Assembly (NCBI GenBank): GCA_964016885.1
Contig: OZ024748.1
Coordinates: 32,027,595 to 32,091,594 of the forward strand
Direction of reading: 5' to 3'
Source: Eledone cirrhosa
Lineage: Eukaryota > Mollusca > Cephalopoda > Octopoda > Eledonidae
Length of the DNA stretch: 64,000 nucleotides
The notes below the pieces were generated by a model. It was not told the DNA's origin, searched no databases, and saw nothing but the letters and a program-made list of their open reading frames with translations. A program made the position numbers and the translations under genes. The first letter of the stretch is position 1; every line of letters begins with the position of its first letter. This document shows positions 11,792-24,545 of this stretch, one piece after another.

Positions 11792-12685
11792 GTGACACAA
11801 GATATAATTAGATTAATTAAAGTTATAATGAAGACAGCAGGTACGCGGTGTCGTTGGGGATGTTTCAACTCTATTACCGGTGTCATACGTTAAAAGTCTC
11901 TGATATAATTTAATACCTTCAGACACGGTTCCAATTGTATTTAATTGATTGTAAATCAGAAAGTAACACTCAATAAAATATCAATTATATATCAATAAGA
12001 GAACCTCTACGTAGTCTCTCTGGCTGCTAGAAATAGCAGTGATATTATCCCTTACAACTGTTGTCTCTCTCTCTCTATATATATATATACATACACACAC
12101 ACATATATGTACGTATGTGTATATATGGGTGTGTATATGTGTAAATAGGGGTTTGGTATATCTACGTTTGGTGAACATATGTGTATTTACCTGTAGGTAT
12201 GTGTGAGTGTGCGTTCTATACGCATTTATGCGTGTATATTTATATATGTATATACACAAACACACATATATTTATATGTGTATTTGGTGTATACGTTCGT
12301 ACGTCTGCGGGTATATGTGTCGAACCGGTTTACGTCCGTGTGCATGTATTTATGTGTACGTGCATGTATATGCATGCGTGCCGTGTGTTTTCGCATATGC
12401 ACGTGTATAAATGTGTGTATGTATATATTTAATTATTATTACTTTTATGGTTTTAATAACCTCTCATATTTTCGTTCAACTAATTTATTTACATTATTCT
12501 GAACTCCGAAGCCGAGAATCATTCAGTTACCTAAACGGTATATTAGTCTACGACTCCATTTATACCATAAACGTGATTTTGTCTTTACGTGTAATTGTTG
12601 TCTTCGCTCCACTTAACGACGTATTATCTTCGCTTTTTTACGTTCATTGCCAGGGAACGTCTTCACGAATCAAAGCATAAATTAT

Positions 12686-12761
<76 letters not shown>

Positions 12762-12811
12762 GTGTGTGTGTGTATATTCATATATTGTATTTATCCTCAT
12801 TACAATTTAAA
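11788..12811. repeat. block A, unit 1
   Basis: A noncoding repeat starting TTGTGACACAAGATATAATTAG and continuing through CTAGAAATAGCAG, a CT/TA microsatellite, a TG/TATG-rich stretch (12080-12430) and a conserved tail with GCCAGGGAACGTC. Copies head the other units at 31578, 42016 and 56201. A TA array at 12690-12750 ends it. Short frames in it are microsatellite translations. Confidence 0.75.
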
Positions 12812-14402
12812 CTCCATTTTACATGCTAGCATGGGTCGGACGAGTGGTCCTGTTCTGCGAAAACTTATATCAAATAACCGTGTCTTGCTCATGCAAGAAC
12901 CATTTCTGGTTGGTTTCTACAGCTGGATGCCCTTCCTAACTCCAACCACATTTACAGTGTGGACTTGGTATTTATCGTTGTGTTGCTAACATGACCAACC
13001 TACAGGGTGTACTGGGTGCTTTTTGTTGTGTCATCATCATGATAACCACCAGCTAAGAGAGCAGACTTGGTGCTCTTTGTCATGTCACCAATTTGACAAC
13101 TTTGAAGGGTGGTTCGGGTGCCTTCTGTCTTGCCACTAGCATGACTACTTTACAGAGTGGGCTAGGGGCCTCCTGTCATGTCTACCTCACAGGGTGGACT
13201 GGGTGCTTATTTCTCATGTCACCAGCATAACTACCTTGCGGGGAGGGTTAGGTGTTCTTTTGTCATGTTACCTCACAGAGAGGGCTTGGTGCTCTTTTGT
13301 CATGACACCTGCATGACCACCTTACAGGGTTGTCTGAAGGTTTAGCCATTTCAGCAGCTTTGGAGGAGAGCATGTTAAGCTTTCCATACTTGTATTCATG
13401 GGTTGGTCAAGAGAGGTGTATCAGATGTGTAAGTAGGGATGGGGTTGTGTGTATGTAGGGTGGGGATTGGAAAGATAGGTCAGGGTAGGGTACTTAGCTG
13501 GTAAGGGGGTGGAGTTTTAAGATGTAGATGGGGGAAAATTGGAGCATACTTCAAACCACTAAATGTATGCTTCATCCCGTGCACATGGCAATGCAGGTCT
13601 CCTGCAGTACTGTACAACGCCAGAGATTTCAATCCTGTGTCATCACATTTGAGAGATACAATGATGTCAGGTCAGTTTTTACCTCCTCATTCCAAGGTCT
13701 TCCTCCTCCATCAATTTCAAGATGTCAACCTTTTATACAGCATGTATTGTATTTTATTCTTCATGTATATAAATATTTTCTTCTTCATGTATATTAATAT
13801 TACACATCCATCGGAGAATTCAAGCTTCATTTCTATCCAATCTTTGGAGGTCCTGTGCTCACATTGCAGATCTCACTGCGATGCAGCATTGCTGTTCATA
13901 TGCACACATAAATTTGATGAAACAACCTTTTGTAGCTAGCAGTATTAGTAGCACCCTAAACCTTTGCCATCTTGTTCTTACTCTGGTTACTGTACTTTCA
14001 GAACACCTATCTACGGAACCCTTTAAATATTTGATAGAGCTTCTCTCCTAAAATCAATAGCTTCTTACTGCTCCAGTGCAATGACCCCACGTAAAACCTA
14101 CGTTCTTAATTAACTTACCTTGTATCTCACTAAATCTCTTGTGTACCCAGAGTAAATAATGTTTCATATACATAACATGTATGTGTGACCATTGGTTTCC
14201 GAGGCCATTTATGGCCACCACTGTTTATTGGGGGAGGGATGGAGGCACTTCCAAACAGACCCTTTGTCGACCCATGCCGACAAATATATTAACAGGAAGT
14301 TCTTTCCTCCAACAATCTTTACCTCAAACAGAGGAGAGTTTCATATTGTCAAAAAGGGAGGTAAATCTTTAGTGGTGGAATTGTCAGTCTTAATTATATA
14401 AG
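12812..14402 (-). mobile_element. non-LTR retrotransposon remnant E, unit 1
   Basis: Read on the minus strand, 14190-14080 retains the zinc-knuckle region, 13990-13640 the C-terminal domain (an R-W-M-C-N-like motif and an S-E-S-T-V-T-R motif), and 13620-13570 the end of the ORF. The 3'UTR with TAGCATGGG/GGAAGGGCATCC phrases follows to 12812. Many stops and frameshifts make it non-functional. Copies lie at 32310, 43445 and 59094. Confidence 0.7.
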
Positions 14403-15888
14403 TAACTAGCAGAGGTACCTGGCGTAGCTCGGGCATTAAATAGCTGTCATGTATAGCATTCATTTCAATAACTCAGTGCTGCTTCGAAAACTATACTTGT
14501 ACACAATCATCTTTTTCCAAAAGGGGGTTCCTGCCCCCGAGGAATCCCCTACTCAATATGTGCCAATTCTGAGTGTCCCAATTCATCTGTAGCACATACG
14601 TAGCCCATGTGTAAAGTTTCGTGAAAATCGGTTGCGAATTCCAGAAGTTATGACGCTTTGTTTCATTGCACTGCAGTGCTTCAGTTGACTCCAAGGAAGC
14701 GGTTAAAGGGGGTTATCTGCCCCTGGGGGGCTCTATAATCAATATCTGGAAAAATGAAAGTGCCAATGACCATCCGAAATACATAAGTAACCTATGTCTT
14801 AAATACAACACTGCTTGTAGCTTTCTAACACTCTTGCAGTAGCTTTACGTTCCGCATCTTGCGATTGTCTAATTGCAGCCTCCACTGACGATTCCTTTGC
14901 TTTTCTTCTTTTCCCTCCCTCAGCTTTCACCGTTTTTCGACCAATGGCCGATATCTTCTTTGAAGGCCTTATCTAAGGAAAGACGACGTAACACACTAAG
15001 ACGAGTAAAATGTTAACCAACAATTATTTCAGTTTAGCACATGTGACGTGATTGTCACAGTGATCCAGAGACATCATTCGTCCACCTAGGGGCCACATTA
15101 AACAACATATGGAAAATGTTATGAGACTACAACCCTTCTGGGAACATAACCCATGTTTGTTCCAAATTTGAAGAAAATCGGTTGCAAACTGTAGAAGTAA
15201 TGTAGGTACGGACATACACACACATCCTCAGTTTTATATGTATATATATATAGATGCATGTTTGTGTGTGTGTGTATGTGGATATTGTAACTTCCCGAGA
15301 CACACACAACACACACAGTCACAGTACGTCTTGTGTGAAAGAGAGAGAGAGAGAAAGAGACGTAAGGTCGAGGAAGGGGGAGAGTTAAACAGTGTGTAAA
15401 GAATAAATAAATAAAAGTTAAAGTTATCGATCGCTATCATTTTCTCCCCTTCCCAATCCCCCACACTCTCTTTCTCTCTCTCAACCCCTCTCTCTCTTTC
15501 GCTACAGAATGGAGAACAATCAAGAACGCACATTGTCGTCTGCTTTGGTTGAAATTTCTTTATGTATATTTCTAATAAGTTGTTGCCTCGTTTTGGAGGA
15601 CTGAATTGTGGGAGGAGGAAGGGGAGTAGTGGGAAAGAGGGTTTAACATACAGTAGTAGTATCTCCTCTTCCCCCTCTCTCATCGAAACGTCTTCTCTTT
15701 CCTCCTACATTGTAAAGTTGTCCCCAGGGGTTCCATGATTGATTTTTATTGAAATCTAATTAGCCAGTCCTGTTTCTGAATATTAGCTTAACATGTGTGT
15801 AAAGTTTCATCAGGATCTGATCACTGGTGTAGGCGCCGACTGGTTATACACAGATACACAGACAGAAATTGCCATTGATATAGTAGAT
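14403..15888. mobile_element. unit-1-specific insertion, unclassified repeat
   Basis: Sister units join directly across this point (compare 33470-33490), so this ~1.5-kb stretch is a later insertion. It starts CTAGCAGAGGTACCTGGCGT and holds three loose copies of a phrase like GTTTCATCA/AAAATCGGTTGC followed by ACACAGACAGA-type ends. This style recurs in interspersed repeats of many invertebrates. AG and CT microsatellites lie at 15335-15362 and 15467-15503. No coding domain was recognised. Confidence 0.5.
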
Positions 15889-16545
15889 TATACACATATA
15901 GAAATGGTTGATAGCTTTTACAATCCAGATGACTTAATTAGCAGTGGAGGAGGCTGCTCTGAAAGATGAATAGGTAGAATAAGGATAGGATGGAAAAGGT
16001 TTAGAGAGCTATTGCAACAGTTGACCACAAAAGGTTTCTCTCTCTGTACAAAAGGACGACTCTATGACGCCTGTGAGTGATGTGCAATGATGTATAGTAA
16101 CGAAACAAGGGCTGTGACTGCAGAGGATATGTAGACGAGCGAGAAATGCAACAACCATGTTTTGTAGGATATGTTGTGTAAGTGTGAGAGAAAGGTAGAG
16201 CTTGGACAATTTCAAGAAGAAGCTGGGTTTAAGAGTGATCTGAAGTGTCGTGTAAGAAAGAAGACTGTTTGACATGGGATGCACATAGATAATGACCACT
16301 GGGTGAAGGAGTGCCAGGAAATCCCAGTAGAAGGAAGCCATAGTAGAGGTTGACCAAGAAAGACCTGGACAGAGTCTGTTTGAACTGACTTCAAATAACT
16401 GACTCGCACAAAGGAGATGACAAAGGAACACGACGAGTTGAAAGATGCTATGTTGAGAAGGATCTGTCCAACCCAAGCAAGCATGGAAAAACGGACATTG
16501 ATGATGTTGATGAAGATGACGTACATATACACACATACATAATAA
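15889..16545 (+). mobile_element. non-LTR retrotransposon remnant F (C-terminal part), unit 1
   Basis: The plus-strand translation, interrupted by stops, reads in order S-S-G-G-G-C-S-E, a K-G-F-S-L segment, E-C-Q-E-I-P-V-E-G-S and P-R-K-T-W-T-E. This is the order of the C-terminal domain of the endonuclease/RT LINEs in this window, but of a separate family. It ends near an ATGATGTTGATGA tail. It lies tail to tail with remnant E and just 3' of the zinc-finger transcription unit. Confidence 0.7.
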
Positions 16546-16742
16546 ATCAATCAAATACTTATATGATGATGATGATATGCAAACATAGATACAAACATAT
16601 ACATGAACACAAATGTCTACAGACATACATTCACATATATATAACGTATGTAAATTCTGAACAATACAGTTTTGTCAGCACAAGTCTTAGTTACAACTTC
16701 TACAAATAAAATGAAAGAAGAAGAATTTCTTAGTAAAACAGT

Positions 16743-16748
16743 TTTATT
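16743..16748 (-). promoter_or_regulatory. poly(A) signal AATAAA, zinc-finger unit 1
   Basis: AATAAA on the minus strand, ~430 nt 3' of the finger stop codon. The same hexamer sits at the equivalent place in all four units. Confidence 0.5.
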
Positions 16749-16829
16749 CCAAATATTAACATTGGTGGCACTATTTGGGGTGAGTGATATGGTTTTTATC
16801 TTGTCTAATTGTGTTACATTAAGTAATCT

Positions 16830-17170
16830 TTACAAGAGAACGAATTATCACAGACATAACAGTGATATAGTTCCTCTCCTGTAGATATTAGTGTGTAGTG
16901 AAGTCACAACATTTAGAGAAGCATTTACCACAGACATCACAGTGATATGGTTCCTCTCCTGTATGCGTTAGTGTGTAGTGAAGTCACAACATTTAGAGAA
17001 AGATTTACCAAATATATCAAAGTGATATGGCTTCCCAGCTGTATGTATGTGTTTGTGTGTAGTTAATTTAACATTCAAAGAGAATGATTTCCTTCAGATG
17101 TCACAATGATATGTATTTGTATTCTCATTAATTCACAAATTTGAGGGAATGATTTATCACTGATGTCAAT
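16830..17170 (-). pseudogene. decayed C2H2 fingers in the 3' flank, unit 1
   Basis: Minus-strand finger remnants with the C-x2-C and K-S-F-S phrases but a TAA inside the H-x3-H region. Adjacent copies are spaced 80 bp instead of 84, so they cannot be read in one frame. Confidence 0.75.
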
Positions 17171-17173
17171 GTG

Positions 17174-18191
17174 TTATGATTTCTCTTCTGAATGTATAAG
17201 TTTGTGAGTAGTTAGGCTACTTTTTCCAGAGAATGATTTACCACAGATATCACAGTGGTTTGGCTTGTCTCCTGCCTGGGTACGTTTATGGTTGTTTAAG
17301 GAACTACTTTCAGAGAATGATTTACCACAGATATCACAGTGATATGGCATCCCTCCTGTATGTATACGTTTGTGAGAAGTTAAGCGACAACTTTCACAGA
17401 ATGATTTACCACATATATCACAGTGACATGGCTTGTCTCCTGTATGTATACGTTTGTGCTTAATTAAGGTACTACTTAAAGAGAATGAATTGCCACAGAT
17501 ATCACAGTGACATGGCTTGTCTCCTGTATGTATACGTTCATGTGTAGTTAGGCTACTTCTTTGCGAGAATGATTTACAACAGATCTCACAGTGATCTGGT
17601 TTATCTCCTGTATGGGGACATATGTGAGTAGTTATGTGAGTACTTCGAGAGAATAATTTACCACAGATATCACAGTGATATGGTTTCTCACTTGTATGGG
17701 TACGTATGTGAGTATTTAGGTAACTACTTCGAGAGAATGATTTATTACAGATCTCACAGTGATATGGCGTGTCTCCTGTATGGGTACATGTGTGGCTAGT
17801 TAAGTGACTAATTTGAGAGAATGATTTACCACAGATATCACAGTGACATGGCTTGTCTCCTGTATGCATACGTTTGTGTTTAATTAAGGTACTACTTACA
17901 GAGAATGATTTACCACAGATATCACAGTGACATGGTTTCTCACCTGTATGTGTACGTTCATGTATAGTTAGGCTAATACTTACAGAGAATGATTTATCCC
18001 AGATATCACAGTGATATGGCTTATCTCCTGTATGTATAACTTTGTGAGTAGTTAAAGTACTACGTTTATTGAATGATTTACCACAGATATTGCAGTGATA
18101 TGGCTTCTCTAACCTTCGTCATCTCACCAGGAATACTAAACATTTTCAACTGTGTTTCACATTTAATCTTCGTTGTCAATTTATTTTGCAT
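17174..18191 (-). pseudogene. C2H2 zinc-finger gene 1, frameshifted near the N-terminus
   Basis: Eleven C2H2 fingers are encoded on the minus strand, the last ending at the stop codon at 17174. An ATG at 18191 aligns with the start of the intact gene at 48093 and opens a similar leader. A 5-nt deletion near 18105, within a GAGAA direct repeat, shifts the frame just before finger 1. In the finger frame a TGA lies just upstream and the first ATG is inside finger 3 (17869), giving at most 231 aa with eight fingers. Finger 2 also lost its second cysteine (C to W). Loss of function is likely, although a shorter internally started protein or an upstream spliced exon cannot be excluded. Confidence 0.75.
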
Positions 18192-19008
18192 AATGATTTC
18201 TTCTTCAACAGAATATACAAATGTTTTACTTGTAATATTTTTCATATTATTATTCTTGTAAAATATTTCTTCTTCTATATTTCCCTCAACTGTGATTCAA
18301 GTTAATATCTGAAGATAATACAAACTTATGTTTCATCCAAGTTTAGTTAAAATACAAAATCATCTCATACTAAAGAAAATAATCTCAGTTTTGAGGAAAT
18401 ATTTTACAGTAATTAGAAGACTGATTTATATAAGCAGTGTTATATAAGGTCTGTTTAGAAAATTTTAGTCTTAAAATTATGATAAATAGAGGTGATGTAT
18501 CCAAGATTGAAAATAATAATTTATCCCAATGTCATCTGATATTCTGAAATAAGAAAGAAACAGTATGAGATAATACAGAAAACTTTAGAAACAGAGATAT
18601 CAACTTTCCTGTCCAAAGGAATTCTCTCTAATATAAGCAGTGGTATTCCAGCTTGTTATATAAGTTATATATTTCTATCTCTTCAGAGGTCTGCTCTATG
18701 GCAGTTTAGCAAAAAAAATCATTCTTATAGGAGTTATAAGAAAGAAACAGTATGAGATAATAGAGCATACTTAAAATACAGGGATAGATTTAACAGTGGA
18801 AATTTTACACTCTTACTATATTTCCCAGCATCGTAGATGTTACTTTTTCCCTAATATAAGTCTCAAAAATCTACCATACTTCCTGGAGGCCGAAGGTTGT
18901 TTGTTATTTTTTTTCAAAAATCTTGACGACTTTGGCGCCGGTAAAAACGGTACATTGGTAAACTGTAGAAATATACCTGTGTGATGTTTATTTATATAAA
19001 CCAAGGCT
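18192..19008 (-). other. conserved 5' flank of zinc-finger gene 1
   Basis: Sequence shared with 36459-37262 and 48094-48630 at the same place upstream of each start codon. It is AT-rich and noncoding, with conserved phrases such as CTTCAGAGGTCTGCTCTATG and AAATCTACCATACTTCCTGG. It may contain 5'UTR, intron or promoter, but no element is certain. Confidence 0.5.
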
Positions 19009-19800
19009 ATATATATGTCAAATTACAGCTGCACCATCACTATAGTGGTGTTATCTAATACAGGCCCCCCCAAACTGTGGTAACCTTGTGAGATGGGTTT
19101 GGTTCGGCCAACTAACTACCCTCCCCAACTGGTCAGCCCTTATCTAACCATACCACCCAGTACCAGTCCCTATAACTATGGTAACCTCATGAAAAGGGTT
19201 TGGCACAGCTGGCTGACCACCTCTCCTCATAATGGTGCCACCCAGTACCAGGCCCCAAAATTATAGATCCGCTGTGAGATGGGTTCAGTGCAGCCAAGTG
19301 GCCTGTCCCTCCTCATAACAGAGCCATCCAGTTCCACACTGTAAACATGGTTCATTTTAGGAAGGGAATCCAGCTGTAAAATACCCAATCAAATTTACAG
19401 ACCTCGCCTGAGCAAGGTGTGACACATTGCCAACCCTGGCCAGACTTGCCTCCTGGCATGGATGACCCGTCTAACCCATACAAGAATGGAAAAATGGACG
19501 CTAAATGGTGATGACACAAACATATATATGTATATATCCCACCGGACATGTAAAAGACACAGCAAAAAGCACCCAGCACACACTGTAAAGTGGACATGTA
19601 AGTGTCTTGGGTAATGCACCCAGTCCACACTGCCAATGTGGTTGGTGTTAGGAAGGGCATCCAGCCGTAGAAAGCTAGCCAGAAACACCTCTATATGAGT
19701 GAGACACGGTCACTTTACCCAAATTGCCTCTAAATGAGACCTGATTGACCCATGCTAGCATGGAAGATGGACGTTAATTGATGATGATGATGATGATATA
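19009..19800 (+). mobile_element. two LINE 3'UTR fragments with GATGAT tails, unit 1
   Basis: Two successive fragments end in ATGGACGCTAAATGGTGATGA (near 19515) and in GGACGTTAATTGATGATGAT (19800). They contain GTTAGGAAGGGCATCCAGC, which is also found in the 3'UTR of the LINEs at 31400 and 41670. Both are 5'-truncated. Copies lie at 37263 and 48818. Confidence 0.7.
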
Positions 19801-19999
19801 TAATAAAATGTTGTAGTTTGACTGAAGTATTATATATAAAATATAACGTTGAAAGAGATAGAAGGCTAAACAATGCAAAATGGACTGTAAGATGAGGTAA
19901 GGAAAAGTAAAAGTTACCTGGTAATCTTTGTTTAGTTTTTTTGTTGTTCTTCTTTTATTTGTCCAATATTGTGGGACCTAAAACTCCTTCCTTCGGGGT

Positions 20000-20214
20000 T
20001 TAACCCTTTAGCATTTACATTACTACATATATACTATTATATTTCCATGGTAAAGACATATGTCACATAATATCGAATCTATGAGATTTTGATATTATTT
20101 ATATTGAAAACAATAGCTTAACATCAGTATGAGTGGCCAATTACGGCTGGTTTCAAACGAAAAAGGGGACAAAATTCTGGCCAGTTACGGCCAGTTTAAA
20201 TGTTAAAGGGTTAA
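20000..20214. mobile_element. piggyBac-like MITE, unit 1
   Basis: A 215-bp noncoding element flanked by TTAA, with inverted ends CCCTTTAGCATTTA and TAAATGTTAAAGGG. TTAA targets and CCC-starting ends are the hallmark of piggyBac elements. Equivalent copies lie at 38224 and 49754. Confidence 0.75.
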
Positions 20215-20315
20215 GCAACTTTCAGTGGATAATGTTCCAATTTCCTCTCTTTGGGATTAAATTTTGACTTTGATTAAAATGTTTTCTAAGTCATTTTCAA
20301 GCATTTTATAAAATT

Positions 20316-20461
20316 GATGAAAGCTGTGAAGTAGGAAGACCTAGTTTGAGGTGATAAAAGCTGACTTCACATAATTGATGGAAACTGTGAAGTAGGAAGA
20401 CCTGGTTTGAGGTGATAAAAGCTGATTTCACAAAATTGATGGAAGCTATGAAGTAGGAAGT
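20316..20461 (+). repeat. 61-bp minisatellite derived from a LINE 3' coding end, unit 1
   Basis: About 2.4 copies of AGGAAGACCTGG-starting units. See the long array at 50126-51182. Confidence 0.8.
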
Positions 20462-20525
20462 TAAGTACGGTTGTTTGAGGAAGACCAGCAGTCACCCATA
20501 TATACAAGTCTACCCTCTCCACGCC

Positions 20526-20794
20526 ACCGATGTTGTCCAAGGGGAAGGCAATGGCTGATACAGCTTGTTACCAGTGACAGCACAACATATATACACACTA
20601 TATATATATTATATATATACTGTGAACACTATATATTATACACTATATATGATGTTGTCCAAGGGAAAGGTAATGACTGATACAGCTTGGTACCAGTGAT
20701 TTCACAACATATATACTATATATACTATATATATATACACTATGTATAATACACGACAAAAATATATTATATATACACTTTGTACAGTATATAT
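20526..20794 (-). repeat. SINE-tail minisatellite
   Basis: Two copies of the GTTGTCCAAGGGAAAGG...CAGCTTGG...CCAGTGA module, separated by TATACACTA-rich spacer. The module is the reverse complement of the 3' part of the SINE at 25246-25431. Confidence 0.75.
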
Positions 20795-21323
20795 AGTATT
20801 CAAATTCTCCGTTTTTCTCTCGGATTTTCAATTAATATTTTACATGTTTTTAATAATATGTCTCATTCTGTTGGACCCTTCCTAAAAACTAACCTTCTCC
20901 TAAAGTTAACCATTTCCCACTCCTCAGACGTCACCATTGCTATATCGTCCAATCATAACTCAGCGGCTTTAGTAAGTTCTCTAACAAATCAGTATAGCAA
21001 AGCTACCACCTCCTTAATTTTAGACCTGTTTGATGGGTGGACTGCAGAATTTGGAAATTCTAAGCACTCAATGACAATGTCACAGACAATGATAAATTCT
21101 CCCCCTGCTGCAAGATGACCAACATAATTCCGTCTCCCACACCACTCGATCCCAACTTTAGAGTTGGTACCATGAGCGTAGGCACATTGAAAGGTCGCTC
21201 AAATGAGGTTGTAGAGATGCTTGAACGTAAAAAGTTGATGTTTGTTATATTCAAGAGACTTGGTGGAGAGGTGGGTCTGCCAGATTCATCGTAGGTAAAA
21301 ATCGATGCTATAAACTTTTCTCG

Positions 21324-21800
21324 GTGGGAAATGACAACGGACTGGGTGGTGTAGGAATTACGTTAGCTGAAAAATGGGTAGTTAAGGTAATTGACGTAAA
21401 TAGAGTGAATTACAGAATAATTAAAACAAGACTAGTCCTGAATAGAACTACTGTGACAATAATATCCGCATATGCACCCCAATCTGGTCTACCTGACGTT
21501 ATAAAGGACAGGTTCTATGAGATGCTAATGCACACTACCTCCCAAATAATCGACAGCAACTACTTAATTATTGGTGGCGATCTAACCGGTCACATTGTAC
21601 AACATAGTGATGGCTATGATAGAATCCATGGAGTCTTTGGGGTTGGAAATAGAAAAGAGGAAGGCTTCAGAATCATGGAATTCTGTGATGCTAATAACCT
21701 AACTATCTGTAACACAAACTTCAAAAAACGAGAAAACCACTTGATCACCTATAGATCAGGGGAACACGCCAGCCAGATAGATAGATTATATCCTTACTAG
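21324..21800 (+). pseudogene. LINE A endonuclease-domain fragment
   Basis: A 158-codon frame belonging to the exonuclease-endonuclease-phosphatase family used by LINEs to nick target DNA. Visible motifs are I-I-S-A-Y-A-P-Q (residues ~50), I-I-G-G-D-L-T-G-H near residue 84, where the family normally has N in place of T, and H-L-I-T-Y-R-S-G-E near the end. The N-terminal part, including the Q-E-T-R-W-type catalytic loop, is encoded upstream in another frame and is damaged. The protein is therefore not functional. Confidence 0.75.
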
Positions 21801-21929
21801 AAGACGTGATAAAGTGTCTGTTGTAAACACTAAATCCCTCCCCCGTGCAGAATGCACCTCCCAACATAGCCTAGTAGTTAGTGACTCATAGTCAGGAATA
21901 AATGTATTCGACGACAGAGGAGGCCTACC

Positions 21930-22469
21930 TTGAGGAGAAGAATATGGAAGTTGAAGGAACCCATAGCCAGTGACAAATTTAAAAGCTTATTACTTGATGC
22001 CTTTGACAATAAGGAAGAGCAATTAGAGATGTGCAATATAGAGGAAGAGTGGCAATTCTTGAAAGTGAACCTTCTGAAAGCAACGGATGAAATCTGTGGC
22101 TGGAGTAGACCTATTGGCAGGAGGAGAGTTACTTGGTGGTGGAACAGTAAGGTGGAGGAGACAATCAAGGCCAAAAAGCAGGCTTGGAAAGTATGGCAGG
22201 AGGGGGGAAGTAGAGAGAACTATCAAGTGGCCAGGAGAGAAGCTAGGAGACAAGTGTACCTTGCAAAAAGGGAAGCAGAGGATAGAAAGTTCAAGCATGT
22301 TCTACAACGTGAGGACCAAAAACGTGATGTGTTCAGGATTGCTAGGCAATGTGTCAAGGAAAACCGTGATATTGTCGGGGAGAAGTGTGTCCGTAATGAT
22401 AACGGTGTACTTGGCCTCACTGATGCTGATAAGAAGATAGCCTGGAAGTGTCACCTGAGAGACTATTAA
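21930..22469 (+). pseudogene. LINE A linker region between endonuclease and RT
   Basis: A 179-codon basic frame with an I-C-G-W-S-R-P segment, R-R-V-T-W-W-W-N and a lysine/arginine-rich helical stretch. The same domain precedes the RT core in LINE B (29163-29619). In many LINE-encoded proteins this region links endonuclease and RT. It ends by frameshift before the missing RT. Confidence 0.7.
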
Positions 22470-23521
22470 ATGAAGAGAATAAGTGGGAAAAAGATAGTCT
22501 GCCCCAAATCGATCCAATAGAAGGACCAGCAGTGTAGGTTAAAGGTAGTATAATAAGTAAGACAATCAAAGATTGGATGTGTAATAGTAATATACGTGAA
22601 CGGCAAGAGTCAGAACGGGATGGAAAAAGTTCAGAGAGCTTATACCGCTGTTGGCCACAAAAGGTTTCTCTCTAAAAATGAAAGGCAGATTGTATGATGC
22701 TTGTATACGAACAGCAATGCTACATGGCAGTGAGACATGGGCATTACGTGCAGAAGAAATGTTCAGACTGGAAAGGAACGAAGCTTGCATGCTCCATTGG
22801 ATGTGTAATAGTAATACACGTGAACGGTAAAGCATAAATGAACTAAGTGAGAAATTAGGAATAAGAGGGATCAGATGCTGTTTACTTGAGAGAAGACTAC
22901 ATTGGAATGGCCACGTGATGCACATGAAAGACGACAGCTGTATAAAAAAGTGCAGGGCGATCAAAATTGATGGTAGTTTCGGAGTAGGTAGACCCAGAAA
23001 AACCTGGGACGATCTGATAAATTCCGACCTTACACACTTGCACCTCTCTAAGACAATGTCACTGGACCAAGATCTTTGGCGAACGCAGTAATACAGAAGA
23101 CCCGCCATGCGAAACCTACAGTCAGTAGCCACCTCTTAACCAAATATACACCCAATACACTACCCCTACTCTATCATCACATTCCCACCAACACCACCCT
23201 CTCTCTGTAAAGTTGGTACCACAACATCCAAATGAAATAAGTGAGATAATGAGATCTAGACCGAGTAGGTGTCACGACAAAAAACACAGTCCACACTGTA
23301 ATGTGGTCGTGTAGGTAACACGGTAAAAAGTTCCCAGTTCCACACTGTAAATGTGGTTGGTGTTAGGAACGGCATCCAGCCATAGAAAACCTGCCAGACA
23401 GTCCTATATGAGTGAGACACAGTCACCCGACCAACCTTGCCTTAAGTGGGACAACTCCCGTCTAACCCATGCTAGCATGGAAGATGGACGTTAAACGAAG
23501 ATGATGATGATGATGATGATA

Positions 23522-24020
23522 TACATATTATAGATACATTATGTACAGTATATATTATACACTATATATGATGTCCAAGAGAAAGGCAATGGCTGATACA
23601 GCTTGGCAACAGTGATATCACAGCATATATACTATATATACATATATATATATATACTATGAACAATATATATACACTATATATATATACTATATATACA
23701 CTATGTACAGTATATATATACACTATGTACAGTATATATAAACCATACATATAACATATACACTGTGTACAGTATCTATACACTATATATGATGTCCAAG
23801 AGAAAGGTAATGGCTGATACAGCTTGGCACAAATGACATCAAAACATATATATACTGTATATATACACTATATACATATATATACACTGTTTACAGTATA
23901 TATTATACACCATATATGTTGTCCAAGAGAAAAGCTATGGCCGATACAGCTTGGCACTAGTGACATCACAACATATGTATACACTATATATATTATACAG
24001 TATATATACACTATATATAT
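23522..24020 (-). repeat. SINE-tail minisatellite
   Basis: About four copies of the ATGTCCAAGAGAAAGGC module with TATACACTATATATA spacers. Spacers vary in length and carry repeated ATGTACAGTATATA phrases. Confidence 0.8.
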
Positions 24021-24162
24021 GTCCAAGCGAAAGGTTATGGACGATACAGCTTGGCACCACCGACATCTCACCTCATTTCTACAGCTGAGTAAACTGGAGC
24101 ATCGTGAAATAAAGTGTCCACATTTTAATTGTAAGCCCAATGCTCTAACCACTAAGCCATGA
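24021..24162 (-). mobile_element. tRNA-derived SINE (OR1-like), internally deleted
   Basis: The minus strand has the A box (TAGTGGTTAGAGC) and the 3' tail, but ~45 bp including the B box is missing compared with the copy at 25246-25431. Confidence 0.75.
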
Positions 24163-24189
24163 GACGTTCCAGAACCAGCCGTGATATAG

Positions 24190-24545
24190 AGAGACCATAA
24201 AGACAACCGTTGTTTTCACAGTTTAAGCCTTAAAATACCTCTCATACACGCTTTAAGTACATATAAACTCATTAAAATACACTTTTGTATTTAAACACCG
24301 GAAACAGCCAGTAACGATCGTATAGAAACTACCACCAACCATCGTACCATTAGTTACCAATGAGGACCATTGCCAGCCACGGTAGCCACTTGGTAATACA
24401 CTGCACATCTCCCGTCAATCTATGAAGGGTTTGTAGTAGATTAGAGAAAAACACAATCAGTAAAACAGTAATGGAATAAAAAATAAAAACATTTGTTCAT
24501 AATTAAAGCCTTAATATGTCCCTTCCTTACGATATACACTTTCAG
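24190..24545. repeat. block G, 5' part duplicated
   Basis: Near-identical to 25447-25805. With the preceding SINE and minisatellite it forms a local tandem duplication. Confidence 0.75.

Larger units (their letters stand above)
20795..23521 (+). mobile_element. LINE A, internally deleted endonuclease/RT retrotransposon
   Basis: In order: 5' leader (20795-21170), endonuclease domain (21190-21800), linker ORF (21930-22469), a junction at 22572 where the whole RT core is missing, a C-terminal domain (22610-23090), a 3'UTR and a GATGAT tail ending at 23521. A 34-bp stretch encoding W-M-C-N-S-N-I-R-E-R occurs twice (22573-22606, 22797-22830). The element sits in the SINE-tail minisatellite. LINE C at 39305 occupies the equivalent place in unit 2 with the same deletion. 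Confidence 0.8.

Noticed and set aside
12595..12829. Frames rich in alternating I and Y (also near 56900)
   Set aside because: Translations of TA/TG microsatellites.
17233..17463. Plus-strand frame opposite the finger genes (also 36086)
   Set aside because: Antisense shadow of the finger repeats with no independent support.
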